Part shown: piece by piece, positions 55,564 through 62,991 of the stretch | Layout: each line of letters opens with the position of its first letter | How positions within the stretch are numbered: position 1 is the stretch's first letter | Assembly: GCF_001884235.1 (NCBI RefSeq) | Contig: NZ_MAOI01000066.1 | Coordinates: forward strand, 1 to 64,000 | Length of the DNA stretch: 64,000 nt | Origin: Bacillus paramycoides | GTDB taxonomy: Bacteria; Bacillota; Bacilli; Bacillales; Bacillaceae_G | Direction of reading: 5' to 3' | Position numbers and translations under genes: made by a program | The notes under the pieces: model-generated | The model's database searches: none | Told to the model about the DNA's origin: nothing | What the model saw: only the letters and a program-made list of their open reading frames with translations

Positions 55564-58167
55564 ATGGTAGTCAAAGAGAAAGTTGTAAATGAAATGCAAG
55601 AGGTAAAAGAGATGATTGATACGTTAGTGAAGAACGGTCAAAAAGCTTTACAAGCATTAGATAGTTTTACACAAGAGCAAATTGACAACATTGTTCATGA
55701 AATGGCACTAGCAGGTGTTGATCAACATATGCCACTTGCGAAATTGGCTGTTGAAGAAACGGGCCGTGGTGTATATGAAGACAAATGCATTAAAAATATT
55801 TTTGCCACTGAATATATTTGGCATAGCATAAAGAAAGATAAAACGGTAGGAATTATTCACGAAGATCCTCATGAAGAAATAATAGAAATTGCGGAACCTG
55901 TCGGTGTAGTAGCAGGAGTAACACCAGTAACTAATCCAACGTCGACAACGATGTTTAAAGCATTAATCGCAATAAAAACGAGAAATCCAATTATTTTCGC
56001 ATTTCACCCTTCTGCACAAAACTGTTCCATTGCAGCGGCGAAAACAGTATATGATGCAGCAGTGAAGGCTGGTGCACCAAAACACTGTATTCAATGGATT
56101 GAAAGACCTTCTGTCGAAGCAACGAAACAATTAATGAACCATGAAGGTGTTGCACTCGTTCTAGCAACTGGAGGAGCTGGTATGGTGAAATCAGCTTATT
56201 CTACTGGCAAACCAGCGTTAGGTGTAGGCCCTGGTAATGTACCATGTTATATAGAGAAATCGGCACATGTTAAACGAGCTGTTAATGATTTGATTTTATC
56301 GAAAACGTTTGATAACGGAATGATTTGTGCATCAGAACAAGCTATCATTGTAGATAAGGAAATTTATGATGATGTTAAAACAGAAATGATTGCAAACAAT
56401 TGTTACTTTGTAACAGAAGAAGAGAGAAGAAAATTAGAAAAGCTTGTTATTAATGAAAATACATGTGCAGTAAATAGCGATATTGTAGGGAAATCAGCAC
56501 AGTACATTGCCGAATTAGTAGGGATTACTGTACCTGAAGATACAAAAATTCTTATAGCTGAAATTAAAGGGATCGGAGCAGCGTATCCACTATCTCGTGA
56601 GAAACTGAGCCCAGTATTAGCTTGTGTAAAAGCAAATTCATTAGAAGAAGGATTAACATACTGCGAAGGAATGTTAGACCTTGGTGGCTTAGGGCATTCA
56701 GCAGTCATTCATTCTACAAATAAAGAAGTACAAAAACAATTTGGATTACGTATGAAAGCTTGCCGTCTCATCGTAAATGCACCTTCATCACAAGGGGGAA
56801 TTGGCGATATATATAACGGATTTATTCCATCACTTACGCTTGGTTGTGGTTCTTACGGGAAAAACTCAGTTTCCCAAAACGTAACGGCGACTCATTTATT
56901 AAATATAAAAAGGCTGGCAAATAGAAAAAAGAATATGCAATGGTTCAAATTACCACCAAAAATTTATTTTGAAAAACATGCGACAGCATATTTAGAAAAC
57001 ATGCCCAATATTTCACGTGCGTTTATTGTAACGGATCCAGGAATGGTGGAGCATGGTTATGTAGATACAGTTACACACTATTTACGTAAACATGTAAATG
57101 ATGTGAAAGTTGAAGTTTTCTTTGAAGTCGAGCCAGATCCATCAGATGAAACTGTTTTTAAAGGTGCGGACATGATGAAAAGCTTTAAACCAGATGTAAT
57201 TATCGCACTTGGTGGTGGTTCAGCTATGGATGCAGCAAAAGGGATGTGGCTATTCTATGAGCACCCAGAAACAACATTCTATGGAATTAAACAGAAGTTT
57301 TTAGATATACGAAAACGCACATGTAAATATCCGAAATTAGGAAATAAAGCGCAGTTTGTTGCAATTCCAACAACATCAGGAACAGGGTCAGAAGTGACGC
57401 CATTTGCGGTTATTACAGATAAGAAAAATAATATAAAGTATCCGCTCGCAGATTATGAATTAACACCAGATGTAGCGATTGTTGATCCACAATTTGTAAT
57501 GACAGTACCACCTCATGTAACAGCAGATACTGGCATGGACGTATTAACACATGCAATTGAAGCATATGTGTCTGTTATGGCAAATGATTATACAGATGGT
57601 TTAGCGTTAAAAGCAATTGATCTCGTATTTAAGTATTTACCGAGAGCATATGAAGATGGAAATGATGAAGAAGCTCGAGAAAAAATGCATAATGCTTCCG
57701 CAATCGCAGGTATGGCATTTGCAAATGCATTCCTAGGTATTAATCACAGTTTAGCACATAAACTTGGACCAGAATTCCATATTCCACACGGACGTGCAAA
57801 TGCAATTCTTATGCCGCACGTAGTCCGCTATAATGCTATTAAGCCAAGAAAACACGCATTGTTCCCAAAATATGAGCACTTTGTAGCGGATGAACGCTAT
57901 GCACATATTGCGAGAATGCTCGGACTTCCAGCGAGTTCAACAGCAGAAGGTGTGGAATCACTCGTTCAAGCAATTATTGCGCTTGGAAAAAGCTTGAATA
58001 TTAATATGAGCATTGCAGGGCAAGGAGTTGCTAAAGAACAATTTGAAGAGGTTGTCGGAGTGTTAGCAGAAAGAGCTTTTGAAGACCAATGTACAACAGC
58101 TAATCCAAAATTACCGCTTATTTCAGAACTGAAAGAAATTTATATGGAAGCATATAAAGGCCTGTAA
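55564..58167 (+). CDS. adhE: AdhE, bifunctional acetaldehyde-CoA/alcohol dehydrogenase
   Basis: 867 residues. The aldehyde dehydrogenase domain (about 1-440) has the catalytic Cys at about 255 in NGMICASEQA and GVGPGNVPCYIEKSA. The iron-dependent alcohol dehydrogenase domain (about 455-867) has ALGGGSAMDAAKGMW, GTGSEVTPFAVI, DTGMDVLTHAIEAYVS and NHSLAHKLGPEFHIPHG (iron histidines). It turns acetyl-CoA to ethanol, reoxidising two NADH in fermentation, and forms spirosomes. Two Rex operators upstream predict repression when NADH/NAD is low. TAGGAGG lies before the ATG. Confidence 0.98.
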   Translation: MVVKEKVVNEMQEVKEMIDTLVKNGQKALQALDSFTQEQIDNIVHEMALAGVDQHMPLAKLAVEETGRGVYEDKCIKNIFATEYIWHSIKKDKTVGIIHEDPHEEIIEIAEPVGVVAGVTPVTNPTSTTMFKALIAIKTRNPIIFAFHPSAQNCSIAAAKTVYDAAVKAGAPKHCIQWIERPSVEATKQLMNHEGVALVLATGGAGMVKSAYSTGKPALGVGPGNVPCYIEKSAHVKRAVNDLILSKTFDNGMICASEQAIIVDKEIYDDVKTEMIANNCYFVTEEERRKLEKLVINENTCAVNSDIVGKSAQYIAELVGITVPEDTKILIAEIKGIGAAYPLSREKLSPVLACVKANSLEEGLTYCEGMLDLGGLGHSAVIHSTNKEVQKQFGLRMKACRLIVNAPSSQGGIGDIYNGFIPSLTLGCGSYGKNSVSQNVTATHLLNIKRLANRKKNMQWFKLPPKIYFEKHATAYLENMPNISRAFIVTDPGMVEHGYVDTVTHYLRKHVNDVKVEVFFEVEPDPSDETVFKGADMMKSFKPDVIIALGGGSAMDAAKGMWLFYEHPETTFYGIKQKFLDIRKRTCKYPKLGNKAQFVAIPTTSGTGSEVTPFAVITDKKNNIKYPLADYELTPDVAIVDPQFVMTVPPHVTADTGMDVLTHAIEAYVSVMANDYTDGLALKAIDLVFKYLPRAYEDGNDEEAREKMHNASAIAGMAFANAFLGINHSLAHKLGPEFHIPHGRANAILMPHVVRYNAIKPRKHALFPKYEHFVADERYAHIARMLGLPASSTAEGVESLVQAIIALGKSLNINMSIAGQGVAKEQFEEVVGVLAERAFEDQCTTANPKLPLISELKEIYMEAYKGL

Positions 58168-58179
58168 TAGATATGAAAG

Positions 58180-58203
58180 AGTCGCATTTAAGCGGCTCTT
58201 TTT
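58180..58203 (+). terminator. Terminator of adhE
   Basis: Stem GAGTCGC / GCGGCTC (one G-T pair) with loop ATTTAA, then TTTTTCTTT. Confidence 0.82.
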
Positions 58204-58291
58204 CTTTGGAAAACATCTCCCAGATTGGCTCTATTTACTTGTCTTTAAGCTTCATAGAATATGATACAGTGAGGAGGGGAGTGATAAATAA

Positions 58292-58528
58292 ATGAAAGAA
58301 TTACAACAAAAAATCGCAGATTATATCCGATTCGGACAAGTGCTTCTTGCAGTAAGTACATTTTTGATGGTTGGTTTATTAATTCCGAATGGAGCAAAAG
58401 AGACGGTACAAACTTTTGTTATGATGGGGAGTATCATATTATTTTTAAGTTTGTCATTCCTCTTCTTTAGGCGTGTTAAAGCGATGCGTGATCAATTAGA
58501 GGAGAGCGAATATGAAGAGAATTGTTAA
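58292..58528 (+). CDS. yrhC: YrhC-family small membrane protein
   Basis: 78 residues from ATG 58292, preceded by GAGGAGGGGAG. Two transmembrane helices (about 15-33 and 42-62) lie between a Gln/Lys start (MKELQQKIADYIRFGQ) and an acidic end (LEESEYEENC). The pattern fits YrhC, which in B. subtilis follows yrhA-yrhB (mccA-mccB). Here adhE separates it from mccB. Confidence 0.85.
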   Translation: MKELQQKIADYIRFGQVLLAVSTFLMVGLLIPNGAKETVQTFVMMGSIILFLSLSFLFFRRVKAMRDQLEESEYEENC

Positions 58529-58534
58529 ATGAGG

Positions 58535-58571
58535 CGCTACGAAAAGAAGAACTCTTTTTGTAGCGTTTTTT
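58535..58571 (+). terminator. Terminator of yrhC
   Basis: Stem CGCTACGAAAAG / CTTTTTGTAGCG with a loop of about 8 bases, then TTTTTT. Confidence 0.88.
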
Positions 58572-58602
58572 CGTTTTTTGTAGAAAATGTATGCGTTTCA
58601 CA

Positions 58603-58661
58603 TTGACAATGATAATCCTTATCGATTAAAGTGGAATAGTAATCGATGATTATCCTTATCG
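58603..58661 (+). promoter_or_regulatory. Promoter region with two Fur boxes ahead of a degraded iron-transport locus
   Basis: TTGACA at 58603-58608 may be a -35. Fur-like boxes are TGATAATCCTTATCG (58610-58624, two mismatches to the consensus) and TGATTATCCTTATCG (58647-58661, three mismatches), set 37 bp apart. They precede a good ribosome-binding site GAGGTGAAAG and ATG 58677. Confidence 0.75.
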
Positions 58662-58676
58662 ATTAGAGGTGAAAGA

Positions 58677-58782
58677 ATGAAAAAATCCATTACGCTTTTC
58701 ACAGCGATCTTATCTATTTTTTTCTTATTAAAATGTACATATTAAAGCTGGAGAAATTGCTAGTTTAATCGGTCCTAATTGA
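58677..58782 (+). pseudogene. Remnant of an iron ABC transporter: binding-protein signal peptide plus ATPase fragment
   Basis: From ATG 58677 the frame reads MKKSITLFTAILSIFFLLKC then TY and stops at 58745: a lipoprotein-type signal peptide with nothing after it. In another frame (58735-58782) the DNA reads VHIKAGEIASLIGPN then stop, which is the start of an ABC ATPase up to the Walker A GPNG position. So a large internal deletion has fused the first codons of a binding-protein gene to the early part of an ATPase gene. A bcr1-like repeat follows at once. The intact Fur boxes support an iron-uptake origin. Confidence 0.7.
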
Positions 58783-58858
58783 CCGCAAGAGTTCTTATGT
58801 GCGGTAAACTTTCCACTTGAAAAATTGGAAAGTTTACCGCCCGTTAGAACGGGATAAG
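58783..58858 (+). repeat. bcr1-related hairpin fragment
   Basis: A perfect 15-bp stem GCGGTAAACTTTCCA (58801-58815) / TGGAAAGTTTACCGC (58826-58840), then CCGTTAGAACGGGATAAG. That tail is close to the right end of the full bcr1-like copy (CCCGTTAAAGCGGGATAAA). It begins exactly where the ATPase fragment stops. Confidence 0.6.
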
Positions 58859-58928
58859 TATCTAGTATATTTCGAAATCCTACACCCCCCTCAGTTGTAG
58901 TTTTCTTTATACTAGTGATGATATGGAT

Positions 58929-58963
58929 GCAGTAGACACTCTTTTGTCTACTGCTTTTTTTTT
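58929..58963 (+). terminator. Orphan terminator after the iron-transport remnant
   Basis: Stem GCAGTAGAC / GTCTACTGC with loop ACTCTTTT, followed by nine T. No gene lies between it and the remnant, so it is probably the old operon's terminator. The rest of 58860-59076 holds no gene I can support. Confidence 0.85.
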
Positions 58964-59076
58964 GATATAATACAACTTGTTAAGACTGAATCTTCTTTCT
59001 TTTTAGCGGTTTTCTTAATACAAAGCATTCAACACTTACGTAATTTGAAATATGTTGTTATGTAATGAGGTTCAAA

Positions 59077-59604
59077 ATGATGGGAGTGAATAAAAGAGTG
59101 TTCCATACAGATCGCCTACAATTTCGCAAATATACAATGGATGATTTACAGTTCTACGCTTCGTTATGGGGGAATGAGAAGGTAATGCGTTATATTGGAA
59201 ATGGAACGTTAAAAACATATATGCAATGCAAAAAAAGTTTGGAGGAGTGGGTACTTCCGAATTATAAAAATGGTCTCGGTTTATTTGTAATGATTGAAAA
59301 GGAAACGGGCATACGAATTGGTCATGCAGGGCTTGTCAAGCAGAAAGTAGATGGAAAAGAGGAAATTGAGATTGGTTATTGGCTACTTCCTAAGTATTGG
59401 GGGAAAGGATATGCGAAAGAGGCCGCGGCAGCATTTCGAGACTATGGTTTTCAAGCGTTACAAATGAATAAATTAATTTCACTTATTAATCCGAACCACC
59501 CAGCTTCAATATTTGTCGCTAGAAAAACAGGGCTTAGCTATGAAAAAACAACTGCATTTCATGGAATTGATGTCCTAGTTTATTCTATTAAGAGAGTTGG
59601 ATGA
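59077..59604 (+). CDS. GNAT N-acetyltransferase, RimJ/RimL type
   Basis: 175 residues if started at ATG 59077 (TGAGG six bases upstream). ATG 59065 or 59080 are alternatives, so the exact start is uncertain. The RimJ/RimL layout is clear: FHTDRLQFRKYTMDDLQFYASLWG, GHAGLVKQ, IEIGYWLLPKYWGKGYAKEAA (acetyl-CoA pyrophosphate loop) and INPNHPASIFVARKTGL. The substrate may be an N terminus or a small amine. No operon partner is obvious; a second GNAT gene follows 71 bases later. Confidence 0.85.
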   Translation: MMGVNKRVFHTDRLQFRKYTMDDLQFYASLWGNEKVMRYIGNGTLKTYMQCKKSLEEWVLPNYKNGLGLFVMIEKETGIRIGHAGLVKQKVDGKEEIEIGYWLLPKYWGKGYAKEAAAAFRDYGFQALQMNKLISLINPNHPASIFVARKTGLSYEKTTAFHGIDVLVYSIKRVG

Positions 59605-59675
59605 AAAAATTCACTTTTTTAAAGGTGAAATGTCCTTTTTGAAGAATGGTATATAAAAATAAAAGGAGGGATTAA

Positions 59676-60134
59676 ATGTATATTTATCATAATGGACTAA
59701 TTATTCGTGAAGGAACGAATGGAGTGCCAGCATATGCAATTAAAACATTATTTGAAGATGCTGGCTGGAGTAATGATAATATCCCTTCTTGGCAAATTGA
59801 AAAATTTACGATAGCATTTGAAAATTCAACATGGGCTTTCACAATTTGGGATGAAGAAGAGATGGTCGCGATGGTTAGAGTGATTTCTGATCAAATCATG
59901 GTTGCTAACATAGTAAATTTAGTTGTGAAGTGTGAGTATAGAGGAAAAGGATTAGGTAAGAAACTTGTGGCTCTTTGTTTGCAAAAGCTTCCACATGGCG
60001 ATTGGTTTGCGCATACATCTGCTAACAATTTTGATTTTTATAGAAGCTGTGGTTTTGAAGTAAGAGAGTTATCAAGAAATGGAACATGTGCGTACTATGG
60101 GTATCAAGTGGCAAAAAGGGATGGCCATCGATAA
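59676..60134 (+). CDS. GNAT N-acetyltransferase
   Basis: 152 residues, AAAGGAGGG upstream. The acetyl-CoA loop is CEYRGKGLGKKLVALCL, with IVNLVVKCEYRG as strand beta-4 and NNFDFYRSCGFEVRE as the C-terminal motif. This is unlike the neighbouring RimJ/RimL-type gene, so the pair is not a recent tandem duplication. Substrate is unknown. Confidence 0.83.
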   Translation: MYIYHNGLIIREGTNGVPAYAIKTLFEDAGWSNDNIPSWQIEKFTIAFENSTWAFTIWDEEEMVAMVRVISDQIMVANIVNLVVKCEYRGKGLGKKLVALCLQKLPHGDWFAHTSANNFDFYRSCGFEVRELSRNGTCAYYGYQVAKRDGHR

Positions 60135-60257
60135 ATGAGCGGAAAGTAAAGAAAAATCATAGTTAAGTAATTCTGATTCTTTTCATAATAGAAAATGAAT
60201 TAAGGCTCATTTTATGGTAAAATGAAAGAAAATTCAGTCATTATTAGGGGGATAAAA

Positions 60258-60635
60258 ATGAGTATAAAAGTTGGGGATGTATTTAAATACGAAAGAAAGT
60301 TTACCGAGGAAGAAGTTTTTGAATTTGCAAATATTACAGGCGATAAAGGTAGACATCATATGGAATATGATGAGAATGGACGATTAATGGTTCATGGCTT
60401 ATTGACTGCTAGCATTGGGACGAAAGTAGGCGAAGAGTTACATTACATCGCAAGGGAATTAGTAAGTGAGTTTATTAGACCAGTTTTTACAGGGGATACG
60501 ATTACTTGTGAACTAACTTTAACAAATATTGAACAAATGGAGGGGTATAAAAAAGTTTCAATAGAGTCAGTTTATCGTAACCAACATGAAAAGACTGTAC
60601 TAGTCGGGACAAGTTATGGAATTATACGGGAATAA
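60258..60635 (+). CDS. Hotdog-fold MaoC-like dehydratase/hydratase
   Basis: 125 residues from ATG 60258, preceded by TAGGGGGAT; an in-frame ATG at 60222 lacks a site. SIKVGDVFKYERKFTEEEVFEFANITGD, RLMVHGLLTASIGTKVGEELH and FIRPVFTGDTITCELTLTNIE form the MaoC/hotdog pattern. The usual catalytic Asp-His arrangement may be formed by the Asp in ITGDKGRHHMEYD and the His after it. It could act on a hydroxyacyl- or enoyl-thioester; no pathway neighbours narrow this. Confidence 0.82.
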   Translation: MSIKVGDVFKYERKFTEEEVFEFANITGDKGRHHMEYDENGRLMVHGLLTASIGTKVGEELHYIARELVSEFIRPVFTGDTITCELTLTNIEQMEGYKKVSIESVYRNQHEKTVLVGTSYGIIRE

Positions 60636-60670
60636 AAAAGAAGCCTGTTTGAAACAGGCTTCTTTTTTAT
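60634..60670. terminator. Bidirectional terminator
   Basis: Perfect stem AAAAAAGAAGCCTGTTT / AAACAGGCTTCTTTTTT with a one-base centre. It serves the MaoC-like gene and the convergent XRE-cupin gene. Confidence 0.92.
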
Positions 60671-60673
60671 TAT

Positions 60674-61219
60674 TTAGTAAACACGTTTTCGATTTTCCGC
60701 ATGACTAGAGATAAGTAATAATGCAGTTTCTTCACCTACATTACGAACAATATGAGGAACACATGCATTCCAGGAGAAAGAATCACCTTCTTCTACAATT
60801 GCAATATCTTCCCCATGTTGAACTTCTAGTTTTCCACGTAATACAAGGTGACATTCTTCCCCTTCATGAGCATTTGGTGAGTTTTCTTTCGGAAACCCGG
60901 TAGGAATTTCTACTAGAGATAGGCGAAGACCACCTTGCTCCGCAACATGTTCAATTCTTTGTTCATCTTTTCCGTATACACTGTATTTACGTTCTTCTTT
61001 TTTTACAACTTTCAACCGATCTTTTTGTTCTAATAATAAATAGGGAAGGGGAACGTTTAAAAAATTGGAGATCGTTTCTAAAGTTGAGATAGATGGTGAT
61101 GTTTTATTATTTTCAACCTGACTCATAAAGCCTTTAGAAAGGCCTGTTCCTTCACAAATTTGTGCGATTGTTATCCCTCTACGTTGACGAATTTCACGTA
61201 TTGCAGAACCAATGTTCAT
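60674..61219 (-). CDS. XRE-cupin transcriptional regulator
   Basis: 181 residues from ATG 61219, with AAAGGAGC upstream; a longer reading to 61246 starts inside that region. The N-terminal helix-turn-helix (about 1-62) is GSAIREIRQRRGITIAQICEGTGLSKGFMSQVENNKTSPSI-type, and the C-terminal cupin (about 105-175) has EGEECHLVLRGKLEVQHG and DSFSWNACVPHIVRN. Such regulators sense small metabolites or metals through the cupin. It is divergent from the catDE-like pair and probably controls it (inference). Confidence 0.88.
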   Translation of the reverse strand: MNIGSAIREIRQRRGITIAQICEGTGLSKGFMSQVENNKTSPSISTLETISNFLNVPLPYLLLEQKDRLKVVKKEERKYSVYGKDEQRIEHVAEQGGLRLSLVEIPTGFPKENSPNAHEGEECHLVLRGKLEVQHGEDIAIVEEGDSFSWNACVPHIVRNVGEETALLLISSHAENRKRVY

Positions 61220-61295
61220 AAAAATCAAGCTCCTTTTTGTAAACAACTATTTGTATCATAGCAAAAAAAATATATTTTTTCCCACTGAAAATGAA

Positions 61296-61324
61296 TTGAC
61301 GAATAAAAATAATTAGTGTATGTT
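61296..61324 (+). promoter_or_regulatory. Sigma-A promoter of the catDE-like pair
   Basis: -35 TTGACG (61296-61301), 17-bp spacer, -10 TATGTT (61319-61324). I did not find an obvious CatR/YodB palindrome over it. The AATTAGTGTATGTTTTGTAATGTAAAT block around the -10 is a possible regulator site. Confidence 0.68.
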
Positions 61325-61376
61325 TTGTAATGTAAATAAAAGTTCTGTATGAGAAAACTATAAAGGAGAGAAAGAA

Positions 61377-61781
61377 ATGAATCAACATATCGGTAACTTA
61401 ATTATTCGTATCGTGTTAGGGGTAACGTTCTTTATGCACGGTTTAACAAAATTCCAATCAGGAATTGACAATATTGCAGGGTGGTTCACAAGCATTGGTT
61501 TACCAGGAGGACTTGCATACGGTGTAGCAACAGTGGAATTAGTTGGTGGTCTATTGTTAATTCTAGGTTTAGGTGTAAGATATATTGGATTATTATTTGC
61601 ACTTGTTATGGTTGGAGCAATTGTAAAAGTGAAATGGTCAGCTGGTTTATTAGGAGATGGAAAAAATCCTGGCTTCGAATTAGAACTTGCATTGTTAGCG
61701 ATGGGTGCGTACTTATTTGTTGCAAAAGCAGACGGTTTTATAGATAATTTCTTAAAAGAAAAAGTGTTTAAAAAAGCTTAA
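61377..61781 (+). CDS. catD: DoxX-family membrane protein, CatD-like
   Basis: 134 residues with four transmembrane helices. NLIIRIVLGVTFFMHGLTKFQSGI, GLPGGLAYGVATVELVGGLLLILGLG and KNPGFELELALLAMGAYL match the DoxX family. In B. subtilis catD (yfiD) precedes the catechol dioxygenase gene catE and helps against quinone/diamide stress. Here the order is the same with a 21-base gap. GGAGAGAAAGAA lies before the ATG. Confidence 0.85.
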   Translation: MNQHIGNLIIRIVLGVTFFMHGLTKFQSGIDNIAGWFTSIGLPGGLAYGVATVELVGGLLLILGLGVRYIGLLFALVMVGAIVKVKWSAGLLGDGKNPGFELELALLAMGAYLFVAKADGFIDNFLKEKVFKKA

Positions 61782-61802
61782 TTTACATGGGGGGCTAACA
61801 AG

Positions 61803-62660
61803 ATGAGTTTTCAACTTCATTCCGATACAACACTTGATGTTGTTCATTTATACGTATCAAATATAAAGAAATCACTAGAGTTTTATACGGAAGTACTAAG
61901 CATGAAAGTGTTAAAAGAAGATGAAACAGTCGTTACATTTGGGAATGAAAATGACGAGCCACTCCTTATCATTGAAGAAAAGAAAGAAGCTTTTCCGAAA
62001 CAAAGAGGGAGAACAGGGTTATATCATTACGCAATTTTATTACCAAGCAGACAGGATTTAGCGAATGTTCTTCGTCATCTTGTAGAGATGGTATATCCAC
62101 TGCACGGCGGAGCCGATCATTACTTTAGTGAAGCCCTTTATTTAGCTGATCCAGATGGAAACGGGATTGAAATTTATCATGATCGCCAAAAAGAAATTTG
62201 GCGTGATGAAAATGGAGAGCTACCATTTGTTAGTAACCCGTTAGCCGGTGAAGAATTATTACAGCAAGGAAGTACATGGAATGGCTTTCCAGCTGGTACT
62301 GTGATGGGGCATATTCATTTCCATGTAGCTGATTTGGAAGAAGCGAAACGTTTCTATGTTGATGGTCTTGGTTTTGAAGTAACCATCCCAGCTCGTAATG
62401 GAGCGTTGTTCGTATCCGCAGGTGGTTATCATCACCATATTGGTTTAAATACATGGCAAGGTGAAGGGATACCACCGCAAATGCCAAATTCCGTCGGCTT
62501 GAAATATTTCACAATTGTACTAGCGGATGAAAAACAAAAAGAACAAGTATGTGAAAGCTTAAAAAATATTGGCAAGATTGCTACGTACAAAGATGGAATA
62601 TTACAAGTTGAGGACCCATTTGGACATTGTATACATTTCAAAATAAAAGGAGAAGCCTAA
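61803..62660 (+). CDS. catE: VOC-family ring-cleavage dioxygenase, CatE-like
   Basis: 285 residues, same as B. subtilis CatE. Two vicinal-oxygen-chelate modules: an N-terminal one (about 10-125, VVHLYVSNIKKSLEFYTEVL and LADPDGNGIEIYHD) and a C-terminal one (about 160-283, GHIHFHVADLEEAKRFYVDGLGFEV). Metal ligands are likely His in GHIHFHVAD, His in YHHHIGLN and Glu in the second module. It probably opens catechol rings at the 2,3-position. The terminator overlaps its stop. Confidence 0.85.
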   Translation: MSFQLHSDTTLDVVHLYVSNIKKSLEFYTEVLSMKVLKEDETVVTFGNENDEPLLIIEEKKEAFPKQRGRTGLYHYAILLPSRQDLANVLRHLVEMVYPLHGGADHYFSEALYLADPDGNGIEIYHDRQKEIWRDENGELPFVSNPLAGEELLQQGSTWNGFPAGTVMGHIHFHVADLEEAKRFYVDGLGFEVTIPARNGALFVSAGGYHHHIGLNTWQGEGIPPQMPNSVGLKYFTIVLADEKQKEQVCESLKNIGKIATYKDGILQVEDPFGHCIHFKIKGEA

Positions 62661-62678
62661 AAATGGCTTCTCTTTTTT
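62649..62678. terminator. Terminator of the catDE-like pair
   Basis: Stem GAGAAGCC / GGCTTCTC with loop TAAAAAT (the catE stop codon lies in the loop), then TTTTTT. It also ends next to the convergent phhB stop codon. Confidence 0.88.
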
Positions 62679-62991
62679 ACTTTCTTATAATTGCTTTTTC
62701 GTTTTGTAAAAATAGTTCATCAAATTGCTTCGCAAGCTCAAAATCTAGTTTCGTTAAACCTTTTGCATTCCATGATGACAAAGTAATAATGACTGCTTTA
62801 TACTGGATAAGGATAAATGGATGGTGATTATGTTCTTCTGATAGTTTGGCGGCTTCAGAGACAAATTCGACTCCTTTTAAGTAGTCGGAAAACATATATT
62901 TTCTTTCGATCCATTTTTCATCTTTCACTGTCCATTTATCCAGCTTTGCTAATTCCTCTTGTACTTCTTCATTATTTAATCGTAGCATCAT
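62677..62991 (-). CDS. phhB: Pterin-4a-carbinolamine dehydratase
   Basis: 104 residues (start MMLRL or MLRL). The catalytic motif SEEHNHHPFI has His54, His56 and His57. YLKGVEFVSEAAKLSEEH and WNAKGLTKLDFELAKQFDELF complete the small PCD fold. It recycles the pterin cofactor used by phenylalanine hydroxylase. The start codon lies inside the end of the hydroxylase gene (about 20-base overlap), so the pair is translationally coupled. Confidence 0.95.
   Translation of the reverse strand: MMLRLNNEEVQEELAKLDKWTVKDEKWIERKYMFSDYLKGVEFVSEAAKLSEEHNHHPFILIQYKAVIITLSSWNAKGLTKLDFELAKQFDELFLQNEKAIIRK

Noticed and set aside
59065-60635. Two GNAT genes plus MaoC-like gene as a biosynthetic cluster or toxin-antitoxin module
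   Set aside because: The acetyltransferases are of different subtypes, each has its own leader, and there is no antitoxin-like (RHH/HTH) partner or core biosynthetic enzyme.
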